Origin: Basidiobolus meristosporus CBS 931.73
Lineage: Eukaryota; Basidiobolomycota; Basidiobolomycetes; Basidiobolales; Basidiobolaceae
Reading direction: 5' to 3'
Length of the DNA: 64,000 nt
Assembly: GCA_002104905.1 (NCBI GenBank)
Contig: MCFE01000142.1
Coordinates: 1 to 64,000, forward strand
The stretch's first letter is position 1; each line of letters opens with the position of its first letter. Shown here piece by piece: positions 35,736-48,405 of the stretch. Both the position numbers and the translations under genes were made by a program. The notes beneath the pieces are model-generated. The model was given only the letters and a program-made list of their open reading frames with translations. It made no database searches and was not told where the DNA came from.

Positions 35736-38060
35736 AGTTGCTTGTTGCATCCAACTTAAGTTTGAATTACTTAACTATTACCCATGCATTGGGGCTGCTC
35801 AGCTTCTTAATGCCAAAGGCATAGGTGTCTCCATGTGGACATCTCTCCTCAGTCTTCTCTAACTCTTCTTGGCTGTCCTCCATGTGCCAGCTCATCACAT
35901 CTATACACACTTGAAGGTATAATCTTGATGAGATTGGGATATGGCAATACTTGCAACTTGACTTGTCTTCCTATCTCCCCACACATCTGCTCCAATGAAA
36001 GCTCCAAGAAGGTGAAGCAAGGTCCAGTATTCTCCACACACCAAGCAAGATAGAGTATAGAATAGACTGCCAGGTTTGCTGCAATTGCATGCTGACTTTT
36101 GTTTATTCTCTCTATTGGGAAATGATGTTTGCAGTGTTGGTGTATGGATAAATATAGTATGTGGGAGTTGTGGAGTAGATCCCTGAATCTTACACATCTA
36201 ATAGCAATACTAACCATTATGCCCAGAAAAACCAGCTATCTTGCTAACAGAAAGGGTATCTCCAATGCAGATAATGAAATGTGCTTTGACATGATAGCCA
36301 TACACAAGTATCCTACCAGACAACATACAAAGTTCATCTGGCAATGGATACAAGTATCAATCCAGATTGAATGATGATTTAGGCCCAGATATTAGTGACA
36401 CTATCATCAGATTGCTGCTCAGATACTGTATGTTTGGCAGTAAATTCAGGTTGACATGATTGAGTTGCCAGCAGGATCAGCTAGCAGAGTACTTCTTCAG
36501 TGAGAGACCATTAAGAGCCAAGGCAAAGCCTCAGTCACACATACCTTCAGAGTAGCCCTTGCTTCTTAATTGTTTATAATGTTTGCCATCAAATATATTG
36601 GAGATGTTTACACTTGATTGAAACTGAGTGTGGCACTTTATGGCTGCATAATGTTTGTGGGATTACATGTGCATCTTTAGACAGGGTATCACTGGAATAT
36701 ATCTGGAGCATAAACAACATTTTCCTCCTGTGATGGTGGATTCCTGATTGGTTGGACACCATGCATTGGTGGCATTTTCCAATGTGAATGCCATGCAACT
36801 CTCAACACAGGCTGGTACCTGAATGGTCTCTGGGTCATATGTTCATACCTGCATGACTGTTTTCCACTTTTATCAAGTACATGGCTAGTTGCATCCTGGA
36901 ATGGTATTGCCAAAAAGTGTCAGTAAATCATCAAAGCCCTTATTACTAGTATTGATGCAAGTACACCACTACTGTAGCCACAACATCATGTCATTAACCA
37001 GTACATTGATTGCTAGGCTCACTTGGTTTCCTAGAGTATCCTTGGCCTTTTTCTCTATGGGTATTGTCTCATTCCATATTGCAATTTTGCTGGGCCAATG
37101 CAGGGTACTACTGTGAGAGGAGATAGGCTCAAAGATGGACTGTAAGCCATCTTCTTTAAGGCTATAACTCCATGGGTCATATTCATAAGATTGAGGTAAG
37201 CCAAAGGGCATTTCAAACACACTCAAACTGGCTTGTACAAGATGATAAGTACAGCTAGGTGCCATTATTCAAGTATCAAGTGGGTGGCAAGATACCATTG
37301 GTACTCTATTGATGGCTGAATTCCCAGATACAACCTGTGTGGCAATAGACTGGCCATGAACTTTGTAATACTTTCTATGCTGTCTGCATTAATCACAATT
37401 AAGAGGCTTGTTACAATAGATACATGTTTGTTTTTCTCTTCACTTATGGTGTTGAAACAAAGTAGTCTGATCCATGAAGCAAGCATCTTGATATTGAGTA
37501 CTGTAATGCTATTATATCACTTCTCTATCAATACCTATGTGACTTTACAACAGTCAGGTACTTGAGATATCCCATACATGAATATGTGATTCAATGATGA
37601 CCCACCATTGTAAGCATTACAAATAAAGCTGTGATACCACATACATACATATATGTAGCATTATTTCCCATTTGGCTAGACCTACTACAATATATATGCA
37701 GCCAAAAAATAAAGCAAAATTGTCCAGCTCCCAACCAAACTGAACTACTGACAGCAGCAGTAGAACAGTTGCACAACAGCTTCCTCTGACATTCAGTGTA
37801 ACAAGCAGGGCTGCATCCAAAAAAGACCATGTTGAAAGTGTGCCCATGGAAGGCAATAATGCGGACTCCTCAGGCTCTCTATTGTGTGGGCAACTGGTAT
37901 CTCTGCAGAGCTGCACATTGATCATGATGTTAGGTGGATGAGAGTGTGGCAATTGCAGTACCATCAGTAGAATACCAGCAAATGACCATCATAACCTCAC
38001 CACTTCAAGTATCAGCAAGTATAATGTCAGCTCATACCAAAGCATCAGTAAGCTAGCTAG
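35736..38060. other. AT-rich degenerate sequence, probably old retroelement
   Basis: About 2.3 kb with many short frames and no intact gene. The even base composition and lack of long frames are what an old, mutated transposon looks like. I could not assign it to a family with confidence. Confidence 0.35.
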
Positions 38061-38065
38061 GTGCA

Positions 38066-38640
38066 GTGGCTGATAGGATAGCTGCTATGGCTAAGAGAAA
38101 TCTGCAAATAGTCCAGAGGCAAGAACAGCAAAAAATATGTGTAAAGCAAGCAATATCCCAGGTAGAAAACACAATATCTAGGATGCAAAAAAGAAACTCA
38201 AGTAGCTCAATGTCACAGCCAAGAATAGAGGCATTTCCCAATAAAACAGCAGAGGAATATCTTACAGTCTTTGAAGCACAAGATCATTGCCTAAAGACAA
38301 ACCCAAAAAAAACCTATTACAGCATGGGAGGGAGAGACTGTGATCTTTTTACCCCAGTCTAAAAATAAAATGGCATTGAAGATCTGTGAAGCCATTAGGT
38401 GCAATGATAAAGAGTGGACAAATATTCAGGAGACTATTAGAAATCTGGCACAGCATCACTTCAAGGCCAGCACACCATGGGACCATCAGGAAATAAAGGC
38501 TAAGCAGAATGCACTTGATCTGTTCTATGACCATTGTCCTGGATTCAAACAAGCAAACAGAACTTGGGCCAGCAACAGTATGCTCAGAATGTATTGCAAT
38601 AGTAGCAGAAACTATCAAAGGCAGAAGAACAATGGTGGCA
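38066..38640 (+). pseudogene. Gag-like fragment, frameshifted
   Basis: Two overlapping frames (38066–38362 and 38340–38640) together read as a helical, polar protein with SQPRIEAFPNKTAEEYLTVF, then KMALKICEAIRCNDKEW. The P-x-x-F…EEYLxxFE pattern is like Gypsy-type Gag. A frameshift lies near 38340. No zinc knuckle is seen. An E1 remnant follows directly. Confidence 0.35.
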
Positions 38641-38654
38641 GGGCCAAAACTAGC

Positions 38655-39253
38655 ATATTGCTCAGAACAGTGCTTTTCTTGCTTTATTTACTCTTCATAA
38701 GGCTCCTGACACACTTTTCTTAGTGGTTCCATACTTGTATAAATATATTTTGCATTATGGAGTTTCTTTACTATCTTGTTTACACTCAGTGGATGTCTTC
38801 TTGTATAGTATATATTTTGGATTATTAAGTTATTTATTATTGAAATCAGGAATGAGCCAAGAGTGAGGGGTTTCAAAAAGGAGGCTGCACACAAGTTATA
38901 TCATCTGTAACTAGTGCAGTATGAAACAGATGTGTCCATTTGTGTCTCACCTTGTGGAACCAACTAGATTCTGAACAAGCATTTTACCTAGGTGATTAAT
39001 GTACTGTGTGATATATTAGTAGAGCCAAGTGGCTTGCAAGAGTCATATCCCCAGGATTTATCAAGGGAAGAGTTTGCAAGTATCTGACAAAGGCTAAGTG
39101 ACAACCATAGAGAATCAGAAGGTAAGCATCATGTGAAAGAGTACAGACTGCAAGCAACTGCAGCAAGATTGTGCCAGTGTGCTTCAATGAGGTCTTTGCC
39201 GGACATTACAATACCAGCATGCTGGCACACATCAATCCAATCACACCAAAATT
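38655..39253. mobile_element. E1 remnant (third copy), internally deleted
   Basis: The left part (38655–38800) matches the transposase 3' end of E1: TTGCTCAGA, then GCTCCTGACACACTT, then CAGTGGATGTCTTCTTGT. From about 38845 the sequence jumps to the second gene of E1 (degenerate match to GAAATCAAGAATGAGC and to ATATTAGTAGAG). The middle, including most of the transposase and the shared promoter, is missing. Many substitutions mark this as an old copy. An E2 unit follows. Confidence 0.6.
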
Positions 39254-40386
39254 TGTTGTGTAGTATTATATTTGGTTTGGGGCTTGTCCTACAATGTAGA
39301 GGCTAATCAACAATATACAATCACTTCCGGTATGCTAATACTGAAATAGTTTATTGGGAGTTTGATAAACCAATAGAGATGTAACTTTCACCAATATCCT
39401 CAATCTTAGGCTCAAAATATACAGTAGGCAGTGTTTCTCACTTGTACAGCAGTGTTCTGACCTTCTGTCAACTATTGGGCTTATTTACTTTTAGATAACT
39501 TTTCTATATTTGGAAATCATATACCTTTCTAAGAAAATATTTCCAAATATGGAAACTACAGACTCCCCTTTCACCTAAAGGGGTGCGGTGTAGAAGTCTC
39601 TAAAGGTGTCTTTAGACCTAAGGGGATGTCTAAAGGGGTGTCTTTAGAGTAAAGTGGCTTCTTATAGTGGTCTCAAAATGGACTTTACACTAAAGGGGTT
39701 CTTAGCAGGGACTTTTCCAACAGAAAAGTGGTAGTTTTCTTGTAGAACTTAGATTGGATCCTTGTGAGCTTTGCAGTTCCCTTACCAATGTAATACCAAT
39801 CAAAGTCAGAATGCTCAACAGTGCAAGTGATACAGAGGAAGTCTTATAAACTTCACACCTGTAATTATTGTGTAGAGATTCTGGAAAGAGAGGCTTTCTT
39901 TGTATTTTCCAGCTGGGGAAGTCATATATATGAAAATTATGAAGGACCAAAGCTTTTGGACAATTGCGCAAGCAATACATAAGATACAAAGCTAAAATCT
40001 TGCAGTGGTGCAGATTGAACATAGGTGCAGCACCTGTGAGAATCTTATGTGCTTTGAGTGGTTGGTTCAAAGTTACATGTAATCAAATTCACCATGGTGA
40101 TCCTAGCAATAAAGGCCTAGTATACATGGTAATTGAACTCTTTTGATCATAACTCCTAAGGGCTGCTTCAAAGGAGCTGCAATTTGAAATGTGTGTTGGC
40201 TATGGAGTGTTCTGCATCAAATAATATTCTTTGGTGGATTGCTTGTCAGGATCATCAGCTTTTGTCCTTCAAAGCAGGAATTTCTTGATCTTTCATTTGT
40301 GTGTTATGATTACAAAAGCAAAATAAAGAAATGAGGGCCATATTGGTTTACAATTTTGTGGTAAAAGAATACTTTCCATAACCACA
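39254..40386 (-). mobile_element. E2 LTR-like element
   Basis: It shares its whole length with 50562–51752 and, inverted, with 54422–55646. It starts TGTTGTGTAGTATTATA and ends in ACTTTCCATAACCACA. Internally it has the minisatellite of CTAAAGGGGTGTCTTTAGA-like units (about 39575–39700) and AATAAAGAAATGAG near its end. It has no protein-coding frame. Confidence 0.7.
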
Positions 40387-41009
40387 CATCTTATATGCAT
40401 TGTGAGAGTCTTCTGAGTCATTGACACTATCACTTTGTCAGTCAGTGGGATCTTCACTCTGTCTGCAATGGAGGATGTAGAGAGAGTGATAGAAAATTGC
40501 TTTGCTCTGCAAACTCATCTACAACACTTAGTTTTTGGGCATTTATACATGCAATACCCATAATACAAAGCTAAATTTGCATTGGTGCAGACTGAACCTA
40601 TGTGCAGCACCTGTATGAGTTTCAGAAGATCTAATGGGCTATTTCAAAAGTTACATACAATCAAAGTCCCTATAATAAGCCTAGCAATAGAGGCTTAAGA
40701 TATACAATTATTGTATTATTTTGATCATAACTCCTTAGCTACTGCTTCAAATAGGCTGCAATTTGAAGCATGTGTTGGCTACAAAGTATTTCACATGACA
40801 TAGTATTTGTGGGGGAGCTGTATGTTAGGGTCTCCATCTCTGGTCTTTCAAAGGTGGAAATTCTTGAATGTTCATTTCTGTGTTACAGTAGCAAAAGACA
40901 AAATAAAGAGTGGAGTGCAATACTAGTATGAGATACTATAATAATGAGATACTTTCTGTCACCACAGGACTCCCCTAACATTGAGAAATAATGCCCTCAT
41001 TATTACCTC
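40387..41009. mobile_element. partial E2 copy and flanks
   Basis: Bases about 40535–40965 repeat the right half of the E2 unit: ATGATACAAAGC-like, GTGCAGCACCTGT, CATAACTCCTTAG, GTGTTACAGTAGCAAAA, AATAAAGA. The copy is diverged and lacks the minisatellite. The piece 40387–40534 is unassigned. Confidence 0.5.
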
Positions 41010-42399
41010 TGATATGGAACTGCTTCAACTTGCTACCAGGTTGTGCAAGTGTAAGTAGTGTACTGACAAGTTCTGCTAGTTTTTAAGATCCATTTTTGTA
41101 TGCATATATTATCTTATGGGGACCTTGCCATTGCATACCCAGCTTGGATGCCTTGTTGCTTTGGCTGTTAGTATTGTGAAGTAGTATTAATTGACCTACT
41201 TCTAGGGGAGTTATCTTAGACATCTATAAAACCTCAAGGTACTCCTTGTTGGCCATTCAAAATTACTTCAGGTTTGTTGTTAATTTCTCTAAAAGAGTGT
41301 GTTCTTGTTGCATCTGCCATATTCTTGTTAGCAAGAGCTCTGCTGTTGTAATGGCATGTATCTATGGGAGGGTAAGACAATTTTGAAGCAATTAGTCCAC
41401 TAGCAAAGCAGGCTTATGCCTATATATTGAAGAAATGAAGAATAACCTTTGCTTCTTTTGACTAAATTTCTATAAGCCCATATTGCTGCATTAAAGTTAT
41501 TGACCCACTTGTGGTGTACTTTGCTAAGCTTTGCTAATTTGTTGGAAAAAGCACAATGCCCTCACTCAACTGGTGCATTTGCTTTTGGGTAACATGGTGC
41601 TGCATAGATCAGCTTGCTGCCATGCTTCATTTCTAGCACTTGTATTTCATAAGATCCAAAGTTGCCATTGTCACTTTAAAAAATCTTGCTGCTGCTCTTG
41701 CATTGGCTTGTTTTGGCATTGTTGTCTCTATCAAGCTAGTAAAGTTTTCACAATATCCTACTCTATGCTTATACCCTGGTATTGCCTTTTGTAAATGTAA
41801 AATACCTACATGTACAATTTGCCAAGCATAAAATGTGTGTATATTGTAAAGTGGTTTAAGTATGTTTTGGCTGTCTCTTCCTTGAATTGGTATACACAAT
41901 TACACCTATTCTTCAATGTTGCTGTATAGTATTGGCTAAAAATACAGTAGGAGATTTTTGAATATTTTGATGTGACTTACTTATGACCTTCAGATTCTGG
42001 TTCATGCAATCTTTGCATGATCTTTTCTTGATCATGCTTTTATGTCTATACTCCCAATGAACTCCATATTGGCATTCTCAGAGAAGTGTGCTATCATGCA
42101 GTATAAATTTTACAATTTCTGTTTACATTTGTGAATTGATTTGTGAGAACATAGGCAAGACTTTCAGACTTGTTCTTTTAGATAATACCATATAGTCCCA
42201 GCCTGTTTAAGGTGCCAGATCACTCCAGCATTGTATGGCCTCTATGAAAAGCTATTATAATGATACATCAAAAGGCTGTTGCAAGTTCTAAGTCCCATGA
42301 CTAAGAGGTATTGATTCCATCAGGACACTGTGCAAAGACCATTGTAAAATAATTTCACCCCAGATAGTATAAAAAACTTGGTCAAACTATTTCACCACA
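41010..42399 (-). pseudogene. Ty3/Gypsy integrase relic
   Basis: On the minus strand, 41640–41899 translates to a frame with GYKHRVGYCENFTSLIE and ANARAAARFF, matching the Gypsy integrase core pattern (GYKYxVxARDxLTxWxEA…ARxVAxFL). Downstream, about 41095–41210 gives LEVGQLILLHNT and KLGMQWQGPHKI, matching the C-terminal KVGDLVLLHNT…WxGPYxI segment. Stops and frameshifts break the rest. Together with copy B to its right it is probably one old Gypsy element. Confidence 0.55.
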
Positions 42400-43289
42400 A
42401 TAATACCCTGTGAGACATAATTTGGTCCTACAGGTGGATTAAATCTGGATCAGCCATCAGTGTCTGGTCTGAAGACCATTATGATACCAGCAGCTTAGAA
42501 TAAGTAACCCTTTTGACTATTCTAATGATAGGATCACAATGGTATTTTGCTAATATTACTGCTAAATAAAGTTATAAACTTGATGGGGTTTAATTGGTGC
42601 TGTGAAAATAATTGCATGGCATTGTTGCAGTCTTAAAGCACTCTACAACTATTTTGAATGGATCTAACTGGCCAGTTCATTCCATTGCCTTACATAACAA
42701 GAAACTTGACTGTATTTTGATGGGCTCATTGCAAGTCTCTATGGCATTATTATGGCACTATGGTGGCCTACAGCTAGTTCTGCATAATGTTACTGTACCA
42801 ATTTACCAAATGGAATTTCCTTTTTCTACGTCCCCTTGTGCAACTCATATATTGCACTGTGGAGTCACCCCCCTTTACTTGATTACCCACTACTACCTTG
42901 GGTATTTTACAAATAGCTTGAATCAAAAAAAAATATGGCCTCTTGTTTACTAACCTCTACAAACACACACACCTGCCACAATTGACATACTTATATCACC
43001 TCAACTTTATGGCTTATTAGTGTGATACTTGCAAAGTTGCATTTACCTTGTACTGCTGGTAACATATACATCTTGTAAACATATGCTTGGTTGCTGCCAC
43101 TTCTGCCATGGACACCTCCTGAATATCTGCAAGGAACTTTTGAATACTTAGCCAATATATTCCTTCTTCCTGCTGGATTCTAGTCCCCCTTATAGGTGCA
43201 CTCTGGCACTTGTTTGTGTGAATTATGGAATGAATGGTGTAGCAGTTAGCTTGCAACCAAGAGAAATCTGGAATATCTTGGTAGAGTTT
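42400..43289. mobile_element. retroelement relic, copy B
   Basis: It aligns with the two halves of copy A at 34150–35735 and lacks the solo LTR found there. It ends abruptly where E1 copy a begins. It probably belongs to the same minus-strand Gypsy relic as the integrase piece to its left. Confidence 0.5.
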
Positions 43290-43462
43290 AGACTTGATCC
43301 ATTGGATAGTGCCACATATTGCCAGCCTGTTTATAGTGCCGGATTGATTTAGCACTATCTGGCACTATAGTTTCTACTATCATGCCAGTGGTATGTTATA
43401 GTTACTGGTAATTTTACTCAATCTTACTTATGTTGCTCAGAGTAGTGCTTTCCTTGCTTTGT

Positions 43463-44347
43463 TTACTCTTCATAATGCTCCAGACACACTTCTCTCAGTG
43501 GATGTGTTCTTGTATGAATATACTGTGCATTGATAAGTGTCTTAACTATTTTACCTATTCTGCAGTTTTCTCCTATATATGACTTTCCTCTGTATTTACC
43601 TGCCAATATGCTGAATCTCTTCAGATGTCCAAAGGTATGCTCTACCCTCACTCTGGAATGATTAAATATCTCATTGTAGAGCTTCTGCTTCCTGCTAAGC
43701 ACACCATTCCTTGGCTTCCTATAAGCTGTAATACATCCTAATCTCTGACAATCCTCTCCTATATAAGCTAAGTCGGCCATACATTTCTCCCCTCTACTGG
43801 ATTTTGGATGATTCTCTACCCAGAGTGCTTTGTCATGCCTACTTCCAGCAAATGGCCCACTAAACCAGATGATGTTACCCTCAATGTCAGACAGTGCTTG
43901 AAACTTCACACAGTGTGCCTTGTACTTGCCAGAATAATAGTGCCTCTACCCTCTAGAAGGTCTCTCAATCCTAACTGGGAAGGTATCCAAAATACTTCTT
44001 ATATGGAACCTGTTGCTGAACCCTCTGGGATATGGAAGTCTATTGGAGCTTCTAAACCTAGTACTCAAAGCTTGCTCGAAGTCATTCATACCCTCTGCAA
44101 GGTGGTTCTCCATTGCTCTCAGCTGGGAATGAAAGCTTCTAGGACTTTTGTTGCCATGGATGGTGGGATGAAACCTTGTAGGGCAATAGTTCTTGTAATA
44201 GCAGAGAAGCTTAAAAAGGGATCTCCTTGAGTAGATTGGGGTAGATGGACCACAGTACTTGGTATAGATCTCCTCTAGCGTGTCAAAAGGAAATTCAGTG
44301 GTAGTGATGGAATTAATGAGAAACAACCATTCAGATGCGTAAATCAT
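43463..44347 (-). pseudogene. E1 transposase (DDE_Tnp_4, PIF/Harbinger/IS5-like), one premature stop
   Basis: The frame is 295 codons long from ATG at 44347 (MIYASEWLFL) and broken once by TAG at 43946–43948. The N-terminal part has a helical RRSLFKLLCYYKNY region. The catalytic triad can be seen: Asp in ILDTFPVRI, Asp in GPFAGSRHD and Glu in RVRVEHTFG. Typical DDE_Tnp_4 features surround them (YSGKYKAHCVKFQ, YRKPRNG, LKRF). Such enzymes cut and paste the element at its inverted repeats in the nucleus. The E1 copy at 52 kb has CAG where this copy has TAG, so the stop is a single C-to-T change. Apart from this the copy looks complete. Confidence 0.8.
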
Positions 44348-44710
44348 ATTAAAATTGATGAGGATTGGGCTGAGATGATTTGATTTGATTTGATTTGGCA
44401 CAATCAGCTTTATTTATCTGATTTTCCATGCATTATGATTAAATCTCCATCAATTGCCATGTATCCCATCATTATGTTGCAAAAATCATCCTCAAACAAT
44501 GACTGGGTACTTTTATTGATGTTTTACTCACAAGTCTATAATTAAATAGGAAATCTGCAATTGATGTGATCTGATCCGTGTCAACTCAATCCAAGATGCA
44601 TCATGCATAATATACGGAAAATTCAACAATCACATTAGTTTTCATATATATTTCATATAAGACCAGGTTGATGCCAATACACCAGTGTATAAGTATCCAA
44701 ATCCATCACT
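44348..44710. promoter_or_regulatory. shared divergent promoter region of E1
   Basis: The spacer between the two divergent E1 genes is AT-rich and almost unchanged in the other copy (52820–53178). It holds a CATATATATTTCATATA sequence near 44645 and a GATTTGATTTGATTTG run at 44377–44395. Conservation and position suggest promoters for both genes. Confidence 0.45.
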
Positions 44711-45076
44711 ATGGTCCCTGTGCCAAGTCTCAACTCATTGTTAGTTCAACCCAGACAAACCCATCTCCCCGCTCACAAGTGCGGTCCAGACTGGAAAAGG
44801 CTATGTCAGATCTGTTCAAGTTCTTGGCACATGATTTCAGTATGGCCCAAGTATCTATGATGAGCCTTCATACAGATATTTGGGCACTGCTCATCAATCT
44901 AGCAGAACTAGATACCCTGGAGAGTCAACAGATATGGAAGAACCTGAGTAGAAAGCTGTGGCGTGAGTTTTACATCAAGATGCCAGCAGATGTATGCAGG
45001 AAGATATATAACAAAACATGTATTGAAATCAAGAATGAGCTGCAAGTGAGGGGATTTGATGAGGAAGCCGTGTGGT

Positions 45077-46131
45077 GTAGTGAGGTGACAGTGACACCCA
45101 CTAACAGATGAGCTCATTCCAATATTTTCTACTTCCCTATATCTCAACTACATTTTTTCTAGTTTTATCCAATTTGTCTTACCTGATCAGTACTATCCCA
45201 TAAGCTGGTTGACTATCACACCTGCTTAACTTATTGCATAAGTTATCCCTCACTTTATGTAAGATTACTAGCTGTAAGTGCTTCTATATTAGGCAAGTAC
45301 CTGCGCCAGTTCCTGTGACACATGGTCAACCCGTGTCACCAACCCTACCATTTCCACACCATATATGGAATCCCTATGTTACACAGGTTTCAGAATACTA
45401 ATTCTTGATTGGTTGGATGTGCTGTGCCTCTCAGAACCTTCCGGCACCTACTTAGTATATTGTTATGTCATTAAGATTTCTATTGATATCTGGAACCTTC
45501 TGGAACACCCTGGTTAGTAATCACTTAGCCAGTAAGAAAAGTATACAAGGGATGCTATCCCTCAACAATAAATCATCATCCCTTTTATCAATATACTGAC
45601 TTGTTGATTAGTGTGATCACTGCTATCTGCTACCTGAACTTCCAACTCCAGACCACAGGACACTCCCAGGAAACCACGCTGACAGCCTACTGACCTTGGA
45701 GGCACTACTTGTGCGGAATACTCAGACTAGGTATCTTTTATTATATTTGATTCTTTCCCAAGTTTGTTCTTGTACAGGCAAAGATACTTTTCTGTCTTTC
45801 TAACTATTGACCACAGCTGTATTCTTATCAAGTCCCTGCTGGTGGAGCTTACAGTTGTTGTGACTTTGGAAGCTTTAGTACATAGTCATCTCAAAGGACG
45901 CTGAAGCCAGCAAATACTTTTGTTAGGATGCCAACTAAGTTGGGGATTGTAGCTCAATAGTTTTCCCTTGATAGGCTTGTAGCTTTATTCCCCTTCACAT
46001 TAGATTAGAGACAGAACCCAAGTATTCCTAGCAAGCTTTTGCCAGAGGTTATTGCACCCAGTGAGCACTCCACACACCAGACACTTGAGTAGTGTTGGAT
46101 GTATCTCTCCCTTGGACCTATACACCACCAC
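45077..46131 (+). mobile_element. E3 solo LTR inside E1 copy a
   Basis: The 1055-bp unit starts TGTAGTGAGGTGACAG and ends ATACACCACCACA, matching the LTRs at 55889–56958 and 57442–58512. It splits the first unit of the E1 second gene at the codons for GFDEEA. The flanks (GTGG and GCGG) may be a decayed 4-bp target duplication. Its 3' half shares diagnostic bases with the partial LTR at 61863–62316 rather than with the other two. Confidence 0.8.
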
Positions 46132-46397
46132 AGCGGGAACAATTTTGCGTGCAATTTCCACAGTACAGGTTGGACGCAACTGTTTGTGCCTTGACTTTGG
46201 GAACCAAAGAGATTTTGAATGAGTTTTTGCCTCAAATGACTAATGTATTACATGATATATTAGTAGAGCTAAGTGGCTTCCAAGAGCAATATACACAGGA
46301 CTCATCCAGGCAACAGTTGCAAAGTATTAGAAAGAGGGTAAGTGAATACCTTGAGGAATCAGAAGGTGAGCTTCAAGAGGAGGAATACAGACTGCAA

Positions 46398-47784
46398 GCA
46401 ACATCATCTAGATTGCGCCAGCATGCCTTGCTGGATTCCTTACCATCCCTTGCAACTTCAGTGTGCTGGCACACGTCAGCCCAAACTACACCAACACCCT
46501 TCACAAGAGCACCCTGCATTGACTCAATGTGTATTGGGTCAGCATGCAAAAAGGCAATGTTGGATCTGTTCAAGCTCCTGGCAAATGATTTCAGCATGGC
46601 CCAAGTGTCTATGATGAGCCCTCATACAGATATTTGGGCACTGCTCATTAATCTAGCAGAACTAGATACCTCAGAGAGTCAACAGAGATGGAAGAACCTG
46701 AGTAGAAAGCTGTGGCATGGGTTCTACATCAAGATGCCAGGGGATGAATGTAAGAAGATATATAATAAGACAAGTATTGAAATCAAGAATGAGCTGAGAG
46801 TGAAGGGATTTGATGAGGAAGCCACATGGGAACAATATTGTGCGCAATTGGCACAGTATAGACCAGACACATCTGTTTGTGCCTTGACTTTGGGAACCAC
46901 AGAGATTTTGAATGAGTTTTTGCCTCCAATGACTAATGTATTACATGATATATTAGTAGAACTAAGTGGCTTCCAAGCGCAATATATACAGGACTCATCC
47001 AGGCAACAGTTGCAAAGTAGTAGACAGAGGGTAAGTGAATACCTTAAGGAATCAGTAGGTGAGCTTCAAGAGGAAGAATACCAACCATGAGCAACATTGT
47101 CTAGATTGCACCAGCACACCTTGCTGGATTCCTTACCATCCCTTGCAACTTCTGTGTGCTGGCGCACGTCAGTCCAAACTACACCAACACCCTTCACAAG
47201 AGCACCCTGCATTGACTCAATGTGTATTGGGTCAGCATGCAAAAAGGCAATGTTGGATCTGTTCAAGTTCCTGGCAAATGATTTCAGCATGGCCCAAGTG
47301 TCTATGATGAGCCCTCATACAGATATTTGGGCACTGCTCATTAATCTAGCAGAACTAGATACCTCAGAGAGTCAACAGAGATGAAAGAACCTGAGTAGAA
47401 AGCTGTGGCATGGGTTCTACATCAAGATGCCAGGGGATGAATGTAAGAAGATATATATATAAGACAAGTATTGAAATCAAGAATGAGCTGAGAGTGAAGG
47501 GATTTGATGAGGAAGCCACATGGGAACAATATTGTGCGCAATTGGCACAGTATAGACCAGACACATCTGTTTGTGCCTTGACTTTGGGAACCACAGAGAT
47601 TTTGAATGAGTTTTTGCCTCCAATGACTAATGTATTACATGATATATTAGTAGAACTAAGTGGCTTCCAAGCGCAATATATACAGGACTCATCCAGGCAA
47701 CAGTTGCAAAGTAGTAGACAGAGGGTAAGTGAATACCTTAAGGAATCAGTAGGTGAGCTTCAAGAGGAAGAATACCAACCATGA
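46398..47784 (+). repeat. two adjacent 693-bp tandem units in the E1 second gene
   Basis: Bases 46398–47090 and 47091–47784 are nearly identical direct repeats, each opening with GCAACATTGTCTAGATTG-like sequence. A third partial unit starts at 47785 and runs into the unique 3' end. The single-unit arrangement in the E1 copy at 53.2 kb shows that these are extra copies. Confidence 0.85.
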
Positions 47785-48405
47785 GCAACATTGTCTAGAT
47801 TGCACCAGCACACCTTGCTGAATTCCTTACCATCCCTTGCAACTTCAGCATGCCAGCGCAGGTCAGTCCAAACTATGCCAACACCCTTGACAAGAGCACC
47901 CCACATTGACTCAATGTGTATCAGACCAATGTGCATGCTTCAGAGCAAAACCATAAGAACCCACCAAACTGCTCAAAAAGACACAAGTCCATCGGAGTGG
48001 GCCAAGTTGCGTCAACAAGCAGCATCACATCAAACTCAGCCAAGGGCCATGCCAGTACATCAAGTTGTGTCAGTGCATGCCATTACACCTGGCCATCAGC
48101 AAGTTTCTTCTAGTGAACTGACAGTTGATGACCCACATGAAGTGCCTCCACCACCAGAGCCTTTGGCAAGTAATAGAACGTGTCAGCACGTAGCACTGCA
48201 GGCCAGTTCAGTTGCGTCATCCGGAGCAATTCAGCATGGCCAAGCTGTAGCATTGCACTCATCAACTAGGAGGCAAGATACTGACTACAAATACACAAGT
48301 AGCCAAGAGGATAGTCAACAAGAAAGTAGTTTAGGTGTGCAAAGTGAATCACTACCAAATGCTTCAGTAGTAATCCCTGAGAGAAAAAAGCCAAGGAGAA
48401 GATGA

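Larger units (their letters stand above)
44711..48405 (+). pseudogene. E1 second gene, copy a: tandemly amplified and interrupted
   Basis: The protein is not recognised. Its basic unit (about 230 residues) is helical: DFSMAQVSMMSPHTDIWALL, WKNLSRKLWHEFYIKMP, KIYNKTSIEIKNEL, NEFLPQMTNVLHDILVELSG, then a QQLQS…RVSEYL coiled-coil-like end. In this copy the unit occurs three times. The first is split by an LTR, the second (about 46398–47090) is open, and the third (47091–47784) has TGA at 47382–47384 and a 2-bp insertion. The unique end (47785–48405) is Gln/Ser/Pro-rich and finishes ERKKPRRR, a likely nuclear signal. By position it corresponds to the accessory Myb-like protein of Harbinger elements, but no Myb/SANT motif is evident. 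Confidence 0.6.
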
